The notes below the pieces were generated by a model. That model searched no databases. It was not told the DNA's origin and saw only the letters and a list, made by a program, of their open reading frames with translations. DNA of 64,000 bases, from the NCBI GenBank assembly GCA_031308135.1, contig JAHLJT010009436.1, positions 119,290,678 to 119,354,677 on the forward strand. The letters run 5' to 3'. This DNA comes from Acheta domesticus. Its lineage: Eukaryota > Arthropoda > Insecta > Orthoptera > Gryllidae. The position numbers were made by a program, and so were the translations under genes. Shown here piece by piece: positions 1 through 12,000 of this stretch (position 1 is its first letter; every line of letters begins with the position of its first letter).

Positions 1-239
1 GTTTCGAGTCCGATCCTCAAAGTTAAAGAACCTGCACTTATACTATTAAGCCACACTAGCACCGTATGGGACGAACGGAACCATAAAAAGAATCGAACCG
101 AACTATAAAATGGTAAATGCATGATAAAGAAACAATTGATACGATGGTACATACGCTTTACAAATCCGTGACTTACACAAGACGTGAAAAAATGTTAAAA
201 GTTAAAAATTAAAAAAATATACATACAGACAATTCCAGT
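1..239. other. Unassigned AT-rich flank
   Basis: I see no gene here. The first bases resemble a tRNA B-box remnant, so this may be the edge of another family A copy, but this cannot be supported further. Confidence 0.3.
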
Positions 240-662
240 TCATTTATCGTAACTATTGCAATATTTGTAATTCAAGTGGCTTCACGTGGTTCTCAATAAA
301 GTTTTTAGATTTCTCAATTATTTCCTGATACAACAGAGAATTTTGACAATAATATTCCCCGACCAGGGCTCGAACCGACGAAGCTTCCCTCGAACGATCT
401 GTGTCAATGTTCGCCGAATAACGAGTGCGACCACAATAGCTATGCATGACTTTCACACTTATATAATAGTAATAAGTGTATGGTGTTTTCATTTCTCGCA
501 TTAGGAAGCCGAAAAATCCAGAGAATGTAAAAAAATGTCCTTTGGCCGCTCAAAGAAGGTATCTGGGAAGATCATCATTCATAATAGAAAAACTAGTTCA
601 ATTTAGAGATTACAAAACTAAGTTCTGCGAGAAAGTCTGTGCCATTCTACAGCACCGCTTGT
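240..662 (-). repeat. Family A head module with tRNA-like segment, copy 1 (degenerate)
   Basis: Read on the minus strand, this begins at the family terminus (reverse complement of 634-662), passes a spacer of about 170 bp and reaches a tRNA-like segment with a B box (GGTTCGAGCCC, 366-376) and a weak A box near 418-434, followed by a tail. The order and sequence match 860-1440 (minus) and 21035-21650 (plus). It is the most diverged of the three. The arrangement suggests a tRNA-derived SINE-like unit inside a larger element; no functional tRNA fold is evident. Confidence 0.55.
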
Positions 663-859
663 TTTTCTAAAGTTAGCAACAGGTTTTATCCACTTTTTCA
701 TTACCAAACACCAGCTATAAGGGTTTTTCTTGCAAAAATTGCCCATTTTCCGGCGTACGATTATATAACTTTCTCTTCTTACGAAGTATTCGTAAGGCGA
801 GAAAGTAATAATAATTTCGAAACCGTTAGGGGTATGTAAGTTAAACGCATGTGTTCTGG
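663..859. repeat. Family A hairpin block
   Basis: It contains the family A phrase meaning 'tttatccactttttca' and then an inverted repeat at about 770-812 (AACTTTCTC ... GAGAAAGT). Equivalent hairpins lie near 5070-5110, 7553-7595 and 21660-21703. No coding capacity is seen. Confidence 0.5.
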
Positions 860-1440
860 TTAAAATGTATTTCAATTTAATGTTGAAGACTTCATAATTT
901 TACTTAAATCGGTTCATACAGACGCACACAAGGCAACGAATGATATAACGTGACAAACCTTTCAGAAATCGAATAACAGAGTTGAAAAAATGTTTAAAAC
1001 ATGCAATTTGTGAAAAGAGAGAAAAGTCCTGTATATTTATCTACATAGATTCTATTAGTGAGTAGAAGTACTAGAAATGATTTTCAATAAAGTTTCTACT
1101 CTTCAATTTTTTTCTGCAACTACATATTCATCAAATTAAAATCCCTGTCTGGGATTCGAACCCGACATTTTTCGAACTGAAGCGCGTAGAACACAGCGCG
1201 CCTTAACCGGCGTGGCCATTGGAGCGAGTTGTGGAGTGAAGACTTATGTATCAGTCAAAACATAATTGCATCAGCTTTATCATTTGGAAGCCAGTAATTG
1301 TCAACATGCGAAAAACATGTCTTTTGGGCAACAAAGAAAGGCAGCGATGAAGGGCTTACTCCAAATTCTATTTCCGACGAACGACATCAGAAAAATAACT
1401 ACTGCGAGAAAGTCTGTGCCATTCTATAGCACCACTAGTT
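860..1440 (-). repeat. Family A head module with tRNA-like segment, copy 2
   Basis: On the minus strand the unit reads: terminus (1413-1440), about 170 bp of spacer, and a tRNA-like segment of about 90 bp (1141-1230) with B box GGTTCGAATCC (within 1151-1164) and an A-box-like stretch (reverse complement of about 1201-1218). A tail of about 280 bp follows. It is collinear with 21035-21650 in the opposite orientation. A pol III internal promoter is plausible from the boxes but unproven. Confidence 0.65.
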
Positions 1441-2354
1441 TATTTATTTATTTACCGTCCCTTTTTTCACACGTAGAGAAAATTTAAAGAAAAAATTGGA
1501 GGGGTTTTTGAGCAAATTTTTGTTGTAAATTTGAAGAGAAGATTAAGCAAAAACGACTCGTTTTGTCAGAAAATTCTACATAACCTTTTTTAAACAGCTA
1601 ATTTTGTACAAGAGACTTTGTCTGAGGTAAAAATCGCTATCTACAATTTTGTAGTTTTAAAAATATCTTTTTGCAATTTTCAAAAACCCAAGTATTTCCC
1701 AGAAGTAGAACTAAGACCTAATTTTTTTATCGTCTTTCATTACATAAGCGAAGAAAATTTAAAGAAAAAATTTGGAGCGGCTTTTGAGAAACTTTTTTTT
1801 GTAAATTTGAACGGCAATTTACACAAAAAATATCCGTTCTTCCAAAAAATGGTACATAATATTATTTAAAGTGCTAATTTTGAACAACCGACTTTGTCTG
1901 AGGCACAAATCTCTATCTTCAATTTTGAAGTCTTTAAATTGTTTTTTGCAGTTTTCGAAAAATTGGGGATGTCAACGAAAATACCCACATCATCCCCTTA
2001 AACGTTCTTTGCACTATTCAACAACAAAATTTAATCAAAAGATTTGGAACCATTTTCTTTTAACTTTGAAAATCTCAGACGGGCTTTAAGTAAAGTACCC
2101 CCACAAATTAAAATATCGGTTTCAAATTCCAGGAGCCTTGATATCAGTAAAAATGGTTGGGGAATATCAATTTTGAAGAAAATCGGCTGATTGGTTTAGG
2201 CGCTAGCGTTGACCACAGACGGACGCTTTGCCGTCAGACGAGTTTAGGGTATCAGGAAGCAACAAAACATGGATTTTGACTACACTAGGAGGTGGAGGAT
2301 TTTTTTTCTAAATTTAGTAACAGGTTTTTTCCACTTTTTCCTCACCAGACCCCA
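1441..2354. repeat. Family A body, left part
   Basis: AT-rich, non-coding, with repeated phrases shared with 5025-6760, 19031-20960, 25419-26130 and 52629-53720. The sequence runs directly into the target duplication of the hAT-like element at 2363 and resumes at 5025, so both flanks were one copy before insertion. Confidence 0.6.
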
Positions 2355-3095
2355 ACTGTAAGCAGGCGCGGATCCAAGGGGGGTCACGGGGGTCATAACC
2401 CCCCCAAATGATGAACCGTCAAAATTTTGTGAGAAACTTCATATCTAAAATATGATAAACTTTCCAGTGTCCCTACAGAATCGGGACTGGCTGAGACATA
2501 AGATCAATTGCATTGACCTTAAAATGCTAAAGTAATCTGTAATGCGAACCTAATTTGATCATTGAAGTTTGATGTCAGTTCTGGTTTTGTAAGAACGTAA
2601 GTTAAGGCTATCAACAGGGGTTAGTGGTAAAGATTAGTCGAAAAGATTTAGTGTTAGAGAATTTTAGTTTGGCTGATGAGCGAGGATAGTGTCTGACGCC
2701 TAAAATACAGTGGCGAAGCTAGAGTCATGCAGTTGGGTATTCTGAAAATCTTATCTTACATTTTTTTTGTAAATTAGCTGAGTTCATCGTTTTTCTTCAA
2801 CAAATGTCGATAATGTGTTCTTTAAAGCTTACGTTTCTGCACATTTAATTTCCCACGGAATTTCTCAGGAATGTCTTAACTCTTTAATGTAATCGTATTC
2901 CTTTCACATAATGCTGTATATAAAGGGAAAGTTAGTCTGAGTTGTATCAACCGAACCGTCTCTTGATATTTTTTTATACCGATTTGTCTAACATATACTT
3001 CAAAAAAACTGCAGGCATGTATTTTGCATTATTAATGTAAACATTTGTCAGTTCATTTCGAGGCTGCTCACTATCAAGGAATCGATATTGTTTTA

Positions 3096-3290
3096 TTAGG
3101 AAAGAAAACTTTTCTGAACGAAAGAACGCTTGTAGATGGAAAACTGCTTTTCGTCTAGAAATTCAATAAAATGAAAGTTGTCGAAATCTTGAAACAAGTA
3201 GTCTATCTGAGTCATTACTGTATGTCTCAATAATTTTAAAAGATACAATTTTGTATCTTTCAAATAATTCTCACCTTGATTGTTCATTCA
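3096..3290 (-). pseudogene. hAT transposase-like fragment, decayed
   Basis: An open stretch of about 63 codons reads on the minus strand, with the segment DNFHFIEFLDEKQFSIY near its end. Length and composition fit the region before the C-terminal dimerisation domain of hAT transposases of the ZBED/GTF2IRD2-like type, but the assignment rests mainly on the element around it. The paralogous region 17075-17345 (plus strand) keeps the same motif with disruptions, which argues for descent from one coding sequence. No complete catalytic domain is present. Confidence 0.45.
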
Positions 3291-3721
3291 TAGTCATGTC
3301 TACTTTGATGAGGATTTCAATAGTCTCTTCATATCTAACACGGTATATTACTACGTATCGCTACTATTTCTATCTCTATGGCGTAGTACTTAACTCGTGA
3401 TTCCGCATCGTTGAGCGAAAACTGCATTTCGATATCGTGAATCGTTTAGAAGTTATGAGACTGGCGCATAGTCAGTGAGACATTGTGTGCAACACTATAT
3501 CTTTAGCTTCATTAATTGTTTCGTAAAGAAAACACTAACAAAAATCACACAAACGGCACATAAACAACTCTATTTTCCCACAACGTCAGGTGATGAGGTG
3601 AATTTACCTCTGAGATGTGGGTGTGCATTGCTGTACAAGTCCGTGCCTACCGAGAGCCTAGGCTGCACCTGGGGTCTCTGCCCAGTGAATGCAATTGAAA
3701 GGGAGATAAAGTACGCTCTTT

Positions 3722-3733
3722 TGCGCGTGCGCG
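3722..3733 (+). promoter_or_regulatory. NRF-1-like palindrome in hAT copy 1
   Basis: TGCGCGTGCGCG closely fits the NRF-1/EWG binding consensus. It lies in the CpG-richer block of a transposon and recurs at the equivalent site in copy 2 (about 16654-16666). Binding is inferred. Confidence 0.4.
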
Positions 3734-5024
3734 GCAGAGCCAGCCGGTGTCTATCCACTGGCAGACTCCTCGCTCAGCTACCGGCCCCAAAGTGTATATT
3801 TCTGCGGCCCTGCTTATTCCCTCGCGCGTAGGCGGAGAAAAGAAGTCGAACACATTTAATTTTCTTCAGCGATTCAGTAACAAAAATATTGAAAAATGGT
3901 ACACAACGACAGAATTAATTGAAAAAAATTGGGTATTATAAGGCTCCCAGATTACCCTTCAGCTTCGCCACTGCTAAAAGACCTTATATAAATATTTTGC
4001 TGTCGCTGAGTCCGAATCCGGCTAGAGAATTTTAGTTCGGCTATTGAGTGAGAATAGAGTCTGACGCCTAAAATATCTTATTTGAAAGTTTAGCTGTCGC
4101 TGAGTCCGAATCCGAATCAAAAGTATCTTTTGACAGCACACATTCTTGATGAACAGTATTGCAATTATGTTACTTTATTTGGGTTTTAATTAAACAAAGC
4201 ACCAAGGCAATGCAAAACGAATCAGATCAGTTAACTGAAAAATATTGTCTGTTGCATAAAATTAAATTTATTAGATTATTATTTATTATTTTGCGTGTCT
4301 CAGTGTAGTTGTCGCCAAACTTATAATGAAGTTTACAACATTGTTATAGAAGAATCGCCATTCAAGGAGATTCAAATATGGTGCAAATTTATTAATGTCC
4401 GAAAGAGCAATATAAACGAAAAAATGTAAAAAAGAAAATTTAAAATGAGAAAAATAATTGTGAGAAAAAATAAAAGTATAATTTAGTTTATTTATTTATT
4501 ATAGGCATGCATTTATACTTATAATAATATATTAAAATATACTTTTTTCATTACACACATTTACATGTCTCTCTCATATACGTTTCTTCACCAATTTTTT
4601 ATATTGCATCAAATGAAAGTTATTTTTGATAATTTGAAATTTATTGTTGATAAATTTATAAATTTTCATTTTTTTAAAACAAATGTACCGAATAAAATTG
4701 ACATATTTTTGTAGGCAGAATTCTAATCTCAGTTTCAGTCAGAATTCTAATACCAGTTAAAATTCCAAAGTTACACCCGCCTCACTCCCAGCGAATATGG
4801 TGAGGATTGTAACAATTGTAACCTGCTTGATATCTGACATGTGATTACTGGTATATTGAATTTCTAATATATTTGTAGTATAATAAAGTCAATTTGATAT
4901 ACGAATAACATACGTCAAATTTGTTATTACATTCGGTACCCTCCCCCCTTTCCGAGATTAATGCATTTGAGTCTTAACCTGACCCCTCCCAAGAGAGAAG
5001 TCTGGATCCGCGCCTGACTGTAAG

Positions 5025-6760
5025 AGTTTTTCTGGCGAAAATTAGCAGTTTTCCGGCGCACGATTACATAACTTTCTCTTCTTGCAAAGTATTTGTAAGG
5101 CGAGAAAGTAAAAACCGTTCCAAATTTTTCGATTAAATTTTGTCGTTTAATAGTGCGAAGGACGTTTAAGGGAATGATATAGGTATCATTTTCGTTGATA
5201 TCGCCATTTTTTCGAAAATCGCAAAAAAACAATTTCAAAACTGCAAAATTGAAGATAGAGATTTTTGCCTCAGACAAAGTCGGTTGTACAAAATTACATC
5301 AGTAAATAAAGTCATGTAGCAGTTTTTGAGTCATGTAGCATTTGTTGTGAAAAACACGAGTCGTTTTTGCGTAAATTGCGCTTCAAATTTACAAAAAAAA
5401 TCTCAAAAACCGCTCCAAATTCTTTCTTTAAATTTTCTTCACTTATGTAATGAGGGACGATAAAATATATAGTCTTAGTCCTACTTTCGAGAATCACTTG
5501 GTTTTTTAAAAATTGCCAAAAAATACTTTTAAAACCACAAAATTGTAGGTAGAAATTTGTACCTCAGACAAAGTCTGTTGTACAAAATTAGCTCTTTGAA
5601 AAAGATTATGTACATTTTTTTGAAAAACTAGTTGTGTTTCGTAATTTTCGCTTAAAATTTACAAAAAAATATGTAATGCTGCGCGAAAAAACGGCGGATT
5701 TTCGACAGAAAAACTCTTATTACAGAGCCCTGGTAACGAAAAAGTGGATAAAACCAGTTGCTAAATTAAAAAATAAATCTCCTAACGCGTGAGCCAGATT
5801 CCCTATTTTTTGGGTCCTTGAAACCGAAAAACCAATTGAAAGGAAAACGTCTGTCCGATTTTCTCCAAAATTGATCCCCCTCCAAGAGTGATTCCCCGAT
5901 CGATCTAAATATTCTCGTGGCTTCTTGAATTTGAAATCGATATTTTAATTTTGGAAGGTACTTTATATGAAGCCCCTTGGACATTTTCAAAATTTTCAAA
6001 ACCATGGCGCTAAAAATGTTGACTACATTTTGTTGTTGGATAGTCTGAAGGTCATTTAACAGAATGGCGTGTGTCTTATGTTGGTTGAGAACTTTGATTT
6101 TTCGAAAATTTGAAAAAAATCAAATTTTTTTCATCTTCCTGCAGCTACAATTATGAAGATACAATTTTTGTTCTTAATGAAATGTGTTCATATAAAACAG
6201 GTCTTCAAATAAGGTCATGTTGAATTTTTCAAAAACATAAGTATTTTTTCGAAAACTTGTGTAAAACACAATTTTTAATTTTCTTTAAACTATTTTTTTA
6301 AACTACACGTTTTTTTATTAAATTATTACACGAGTTTCATGTTCGTTAAAATGCCTGATTATGCAAAAAATTTTAAAAAATTTCGGCGTCTTTCTACAAC
6401 TACAATTGTGAAGACACGATTGTTTATCTTAATGAAATATGCTCATGAGAAACATATTCAATTAAGGTCATGTTGATTTTTTTGAAAATATGATTAGTTT
6501 TTCTATAATTACTTGACAAACATAATAGCCTGCTCGGAATTGACTGCGCTTCGTTTTCGTCGTTTTCTTACAACTACAATTTTAAAAATACAATTTTTCT
6601 CAATTAAATGTATTTATCTAAACTACATCTTCAAATAAGGTCATGCTTAATTTTTTCAAAACACGAGTAGTTTTTCTATAATTTTGTGACAAACATAATA
6701 GCCCGCTGTAAATTTAGTGCGGCTTCGGACAGCTGGATGCGTCGTAAATTAGAATTTGCA
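5025..6760. repeat. Family A body, right part
   Basis: Continuation of the copy interrupted at 2363-5016. It includes the hairpin near 5070-5110 and several diverged internal sub-blocks (about 5100-5300, 5330-5560, 6010-6280, 6360-6500, 6590-6700) that each read like 'tacaaaattNNNNctt...aaggtcatg...tttttcaaaa', so the body itself seems built from degenerate repeats of roughly 200-300 bp. No reading frame is preserved. Confidence 0.6.
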
Positions 6761-7369
6761 ATTTTGTATGTTATTTCTTTGTTCGTTTCTTACATTCGAC
6801 CTTTTGCTATACATTTACACATTATTATTTTAGAAATTGTTTAAATATTTGAAATAAAAAGTAAAAAAATTAATAGCTCTCAGAATCGCGACAATGCAGG
6901 GTCTACAACACTTTGCGCTTGCGAATATCTGTGACTTTCGTGTGATTGTTGTGACTTGATAGAGCAGTATGAAAAGGAGTTATAATTGTCTAATTTATGT
7001 TGATATTTGCATGAAAATATTTAGTTTTCACACCAAATGCTGTACCATTTGAAGTGACCAGAGTATTTGTTGCATGGTTTTAAAACTCTTCTCTAATCAT
7101 GGCCCTATGGAATGCGTTTCTATATTGTCCAAGTTATCAGGTTTCTTTTTCCAATACAGGTTTACAGAACTTTTGTCTTCTATTTTTGTGCAGTTGTAGA
7201 ATTCACATATTTCTGACAACACTGCAATGGAAACAGTGTGTTGTACGCTTCTTGTTTGAATAATAACTAAGATGTTAGTATCGCATTATCGCAAGTGCAA
7301 TATTTCAGTACGTATCTGTTTCCTCTAAACGGGAAAGTAAGTGCTATTGTAGCACTACTAGTTTAAATT
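6761..7369. other. Unassigned non-coding stretch
   Basis: AT-rich, no open reading frame of note, no terminal repeats recognised. The phrase 'gtagcactactagtttaa' near 7345-7365 is a family A terminus remnant. Confidence 0.4.
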
Positions 7370-8223
7370 CTGTTATTCGATTTCTGAAACATATGTCATG
7401 TCAAATCATTAGTTGTCTTGTTTGCATCTGTATGATGCGATTTAAGTAAAATTATGACTATTTCAACATTAAATTGTAATACTCTTTATCCAGAACCCAT
7501 GGAATCAACTTAATCAACTCAATCAACCCTAATGGTTCCGAAATTGTTATTACTTTCTCGCCTTATGAATACTTCGGAGGAAGAGAAAGTTATGTGACGG
7601 TACACCGGAAAACGATCTTTCCAGCGCACTGGTCTTTGGTTGGGTAGTGGTATCAGCGCCAGCCCGTAAACTTTGAGGAAATGTGTTCGTTTGTCGGAAC
7701 GGAAAAATAACTTGCTGGTTGAAAACCCTTGTGCTTTTCATGTAGGTGCATGTTTTTGCGGATCATTTTAAATTATTCAAAAGTGCATGTGCTCTGTTGA
7801 ATGTGACGTTGTTCGCACTGTTGAATGTGAGGTTTTGGATATGATTGAGAAAGGAAAGAATGTATCTACAGTGGAATATTTTATACTCTACGATTTCTTT
7901 CAAAATGGATATTCCCCGGTCGATCTCGTTCTGTTCAAAGCTTTGAGATTTTCAAAAAGATTCTATAAAATTTGGGGGTACTTTACATGAAGCCCCCGGA
8001 CATTTTCAAAATTTTCTCAAAAACGGCTCCAGTTTTTTTCTTTAAATAAGAATAGAGTAAAATACACTTATGAAGGTGGCATAGGTCCGATTTTCACGGA
8101 TAACTCTGAATTTTCGAAAATTGCAAAAGTTTGAATTTTATTCGGCGTCTTCCTCCAACTACAAAATTGCAGATAGAGATTTTTCCTTCAAACAAATTTT
8201 TTTCTTCATAGTGAGTTCTTTCT
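7370..8223 (+). repeat. Family A tail, hairpin and body
   Basis: The stretch 7370-7545 is collinear with the tail after the tRNA-like segment at 21490-21650. The hairpin (7553-7595) follows, then a block (7600-7840) shared with 26195-26420. The copy is broken at 8224 by a piggyBac-like insertion and resumes at 9916. Confidence 0.6.
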
Positions 8224-8227
8224 TTAA

Positions 8228-9911
8228 CCCTGCTGTGGTCCTCGGGTCCATTTCGACCCAAATACAATTTTAATTTCTTGTACAGCTTAAGAAAATGGTG
8301 CGATCGTTCTGATACTCCATGACGTTTATTTTTTGACTGTTTTCTACCCGTATATAAAATGTCATTAATTTATTTTCAATACGAAAGGAAATATAATTTT
8401 TTTTACACATAAGTTCTTCGGGTCCATTTGGACCCGTGACATTTCTCATGTTGAACTCCCGTTAGAAATTTCATATAACAACTCGGTAAATTCGTAGAAA
8501 TCAACTATGGAAGGATTGTATTTTCATTGGAGACTTTATCTTATCATAAGGTGTACAATAACAATATTTCGTCGAATAATACAATCAAACTACGAAAATA
8601 CTATCGAAGTTCTACGAACAGCTAGGAGCAATCTCAGCTCTCTAAACTACGACAAGATGGTTCTTTCTAAAACTAGAACGTAGTATTCTGATGTGTTTCT
8701 TCTTCTTCCGATAATGTGGAATCATCAATTGTATGTATCAATCAATGAATAATTAGGCGTTTTCCGAGGCAATTGTCCATTTCGGTAGCACATGCCAAAG
8801 ACTTGGCAAATACGGAGGGAAATGTTGAATGAAACACGTTACATGTGGAATGCACATCCTCTGGCAAACAAGAAGGGTAACCCACAGAACAAAATATGGG
8901 AATAAAAGTTGTGCTACAATTATCCTCACTTCTGAAGGATAACAATATAACTCCTGAAAATTTCTTTACATCATACCAGTTGGGTCAGGAACTTCTCAAA
9001 CGAGACATCACTCTCGGTGGAACTATACGCAAAAACAAATCTTCTATACCGCCAAAATTTCTCCAGACAAAGGGTACAACAAACTAATATATTACTTTCG
9101 CTTTTGCGAGTTACCCGACATTAGTATCGTATGTGTCACGAGTGAACAAGTTAGTTGCCCTTCAAAGCACCCTTTATAATGATGCTAGAGGCTGCGAATC
9201 TACAGAAAAGAAACCAGAAATAATGGCAACCTATAATTCTACAAAGGTAGCTGTTAATACGATGAGTTCTAATTCATAGAAAAAATACATATTTGTGGCC
9301 TGTTGTGGTTCACTATGACAAAATAAACATTTTACATAAATTCAAACGTTTTTTCCACAAAAGCAAATTCGGATTGCTAATAAAAATGTTATAAAAATAA
9401 CACTTTTTATAGAAAACTTGGGGAATCGTTTGTAAAGCCGTTATTGAACGCAGCCACAAACTTCCTCATCAAGAGAAGAAAAAAACTAGAAATCCGATGC
9501 AAAATTCACCGTCTTCAAAATTAAGATTTTTTATATTCTATTCGAAAAAGGGGAAAATGGAATGTGTTGCAAAACATAACAAAATTACTTTGCGTTGCTC
9601 CAAATAACAACTTTTACAGGTAAAAATCATGTCAATCACATTTGTACTACATGGGTGTAATACAATTTTTCTATATGTGCAGTTCATTATTTTGCTATCA
9701 TGCATGTTCAGAGACCATTATTTTACATTATTGCACAACCTTATAAATAAAATAAATGTGTATAATTAACATTTTGGTGTACAACGTTAACTTCCTCTTA
9801 AGAATACTAAATATAATCAGTGGAAAAGTAAATAATCTGCAAGAGAAATGATATGGGTCCATTTGGACCCAAGGATCTTGAGAAGGAGTAAATTTGAGGA
9901 CCGCAGCCGGG
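8228..9911 (+). mobile_element. piggyBac-like element with TTAA duplication
   Basis: The element is bounded by TTAA at 8224-8227 and 9912-9915. Inverted ends CCCTGCTGTGGTCCTC and CCCGGCTGCGGTCCTC match at 14 of 16 positions. Three copies of a palindrome, GGGTCCATTTNGACCC, lie at 8244-8259, 8420-8435 and 9855-9870, the first and last close to the ends; such subterminal repeats are usual binding sites in piggyBac elements. The interior carries a broken transposase (8896-9262). The target is a family A copy: joining the flanks restores its sequence. Length 1684 bp, shorter than autonomous elements (about 2.4 kb), so internally deleted. Confidence 0.9.
8896..9262 (+). pseudogene. piggyBac transposase fragment (catalytic-core end), broken
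   Basis: Two collinear pieces are recognisable. The first (8896-9087) includes NFFTSYQLGQELLKR and GTIRKNKSSIPPKF, matching the segment 'DNFFTS...L...GTxRxNRxxxP' of piggyBac transposases. The second (about 9090-9262) includes KKPEIMATYNSTKVAVNT, matching the 'KPEIIxxYNxTKGGVDxxD' segment that carries a catalytic Asp region. Frames change between pieces and the N-terminal and C-terminal Cys-rich parts are missing or unrecognisable, so it cannot encode active enzyme. Where piggyBac proteins have DN and D-M signatures, this copy reads EN and NTM, consistent with loss of catalytic acids. Confidence 0.8.
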
Positions 9912-9915
9912 TTAA

Positions 9916-10826
9916 GGTCATGTACACTGTTTTGAAAATTTCAGTAGTTTTTGCGCAATGTTGCGTGCAATATGTGCAATTTTAAAAAATTACAAAAGCA
10001 AAATTTTCTCAAAAACGGCTTCAAATTTTTTCTTTAAACTTTTGGTAGGTATAGTGCCTAATGTATTTTACGAGATGACAAAAACGCCATATTTCTCTAT
10101 TCTTTTGTTTCTTCAAAAATTGGAAAAATTTGCTTTACTTGTCTCTCACGTCGTTAATGTTTACATTAGCGGCGATTTTTTCACATTTTTTTATTTACGA
10201 GTACATGTGCTTTAAGTAATGTCAAGTAAAGCTTCTCGAAAACACAACCGTTTTCTGTGGAAACTAGTTCAAATTTCCGCATTTTCTTCAAACTTTTCGA
10301 TACGATAGTGCGAATTACACTCTTTAATACGACGTACAGTTTATTTTGAGTTATATTTTTTTTCAAAAATTACACAAATGTAATTTTTTTGAAAGATCTC
10401 TCACCTCTTTAATATGCGCATTACCAACAATTTGTAAACATTATTATACTTGCAAGTGTAAGTGCTTTAAATAAGATCAAATGAAGTATTTTGAAAACTC
10501 AAAAATTTTCTGTGAGAAAGAGCTTCAAATTTCGCATTTTTAAAAGCTCTAAAACGCCATTTTCTTTAAAACGGCACACATTTTTTTTAAAAAGAAAATT
10601 GCCTTTGAAGACTAGGTTTTTGTGTTCTTTAATATTGTAAATTGAATATTTCCATTCTACCATTAGAAAACCGAAAAATTAAGAAAATGTCAAAAAAAAT
10701 GTAATTTGGGCGGCGATAGATGGCAGCTGGCGAGAGTATGTGGCAATTCCCAATAACTAGCGCACACCCAAGAAAATAGAAAACTAATACGAGAAAGTCT
10801 GTTCCATTCTGTAGCACCACTAGTTT
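9916..10826. repeat. Family A body, right side of piggyBac insertion
   Basis: Matches 19031-19990 and 52629-53200 in reverse orientation and ends at 10791-10826 with the family terminus (reverse complement of ACTAGTGGTGCTACAGAATG). The repeat end abuts AT-rich unique DNA. Confidence 0.65.
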
Positions 10827-11142
10827 AAATATTTATTTTTAAAATTTTTATTAATTATTGTCATCAAGAGAAATATTACCTGCATTAAACCTTAATAATC
10901 GTTTGGAAAACATCTAGAATATTCATAAACACAGTCCTTAAAATGTTAGTGGTTTTTCACGAAACGGAGGAACTTTCAACCCTAAGTTAATTAGTATTTA
11001 ATATAATTTAACTATTCATTTTTCAATGTAGTAATTGTTATAAATACATGGTAACTTAAAAATATAAATAAACTGCTATTATAAACTATATTATTATATT
11101 GTATATATTATAATTTATTTTATATTATAATAATAATATAAC

Positions 11143-11174
<32 letters not shown>

Positions 11175-11783
11175 TTATGATACTTTTTTATCATATTTTA
11201 AAAAAATGTTTCCTTTGCTGAATTTGAAGTTTTGATTGAATTTCAATATTTAAGTCACGCGCTTAAAATATTATTTGCTATCCCTAGCGATTTTAAAGTT
11301 TTTTGTGAAATTTTTTTGTGAAACGTATTTTCAATATCTTTTGCTTGGCAAGTTTTAATGAACATTTGATTCCATTTCTGGCAATACAATTGGGACACAA
11401 CTTGATAGGTCTGGTGGCAGAAGAAAACAGTTTATTTGGTAACCTACGAAATATTTGGGCTTAACTTTTACACAAAAAATCCTTAAAGATTCACTAAATT
11501 CTAGCCGCTCATGTATATTACGATGCCGTTTTTGTACACGTTTAGGCAATCCTAGTAAATGACGACTTATTTATTGAGAGCTATGTCCTTCAGTGAGTTG
11601 TAACATCTGACAATGATAGGAAAAGGTGTGAATGGCGAATTACGAAAATGGGTGGAACCCGTAACCCACTGTTGACTTGAAATAACCATCTAACTTTTCT
11701 TGCTTCAAAGCAGAAATCTACTTTTGGCCTCTTTGTTCATAGGGTGTTATAATATTATATTCCTGATTTTTGGGAACAGTATG
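10827..11783. other. AT-rich unassigned stretch with (AAT)n microsatellite
   Basis: A trinucleotide (AAT) run lies at about 11143-11172. No gene or terminal repeats were recognised elsewhere. The last eight bases (11776-11783) should be the left target duplication of the hAT that starts at 11784. Confidence 0.5.
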
Positions 11784-12000
11784 CAGTGGCGAAGCTGAAG
11801 GGTAATCTGGGAGCGTTAGAATTCCCAAATAATTTTTCAACAAAATCGGGTTCTTTTCAATATTTGTTTTACTGAAACGTTAAAGAAAATTAAATGTTTT
11901 CTACTCCTTTTCCCCGCTTATGCGTCAGGGAATTAGCTAGGCCGATAGCTGAGCGAGCTCCGTCAAGCTGGAACAGCCATGTCAACTCACCGGAATGAAA

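Larger units (their letters stand above)
2708..3973 (-). mobile_element. Nested hAT element, family copy 1
   Basis: The termini are inverted repeats with 13 identical bases (CAGTGGCGAAGCT), flanked by 8-bp duplications CTAAAATA (2700-2707) and CTAAAAGA (3974-3981), one mismatch. At 1266 bp it retains a transposase-like fragment at 3096-3290 and a GC-rich block at about 3590-3840 with an NRF-1-like palindrome (3722-3733). A second, interrupted copy spans 11784-19030 in the opposite orientation. Confidence 0.85.
2363..5016. mobile_element. hAT-like element with perfect 8-bp target duplication (outer)
   Basis: The ends are perfect 14-bp inverted repeats, CAGGCGCGGATCCA at 2363 and its reverse complement ending at 5016. 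They are flanked by identical 8-bp direct repeats ACTGTAAG (2355-2362 and 5017-5024). An 8-bp duplication and a CAG terminus are typical of hAT transposons. The element is about 2.65 kb; removing the nested hAT at 2708-3973 leaves about 1.39 kb with no transposase, so it is non-autonomous. Its interior has a duplicated phrase, GTCTGACGCCTAAAATA, on both sides of the nested element (near 2690 and 4060). Confidence 0.85.

Noticed and set aside
1141..1230. tRNA gene on the minus strand
   Set aside because: A and B boxes are present but no acceptor stem pairs, and the segment recurs with conserved repeat flanks.
3475..3831. 118-codon plus-strand frame
   Set aside because: It overlaps the GC-rich part of the nested hAT on the strand opposite its transposase remnant, with no family match.
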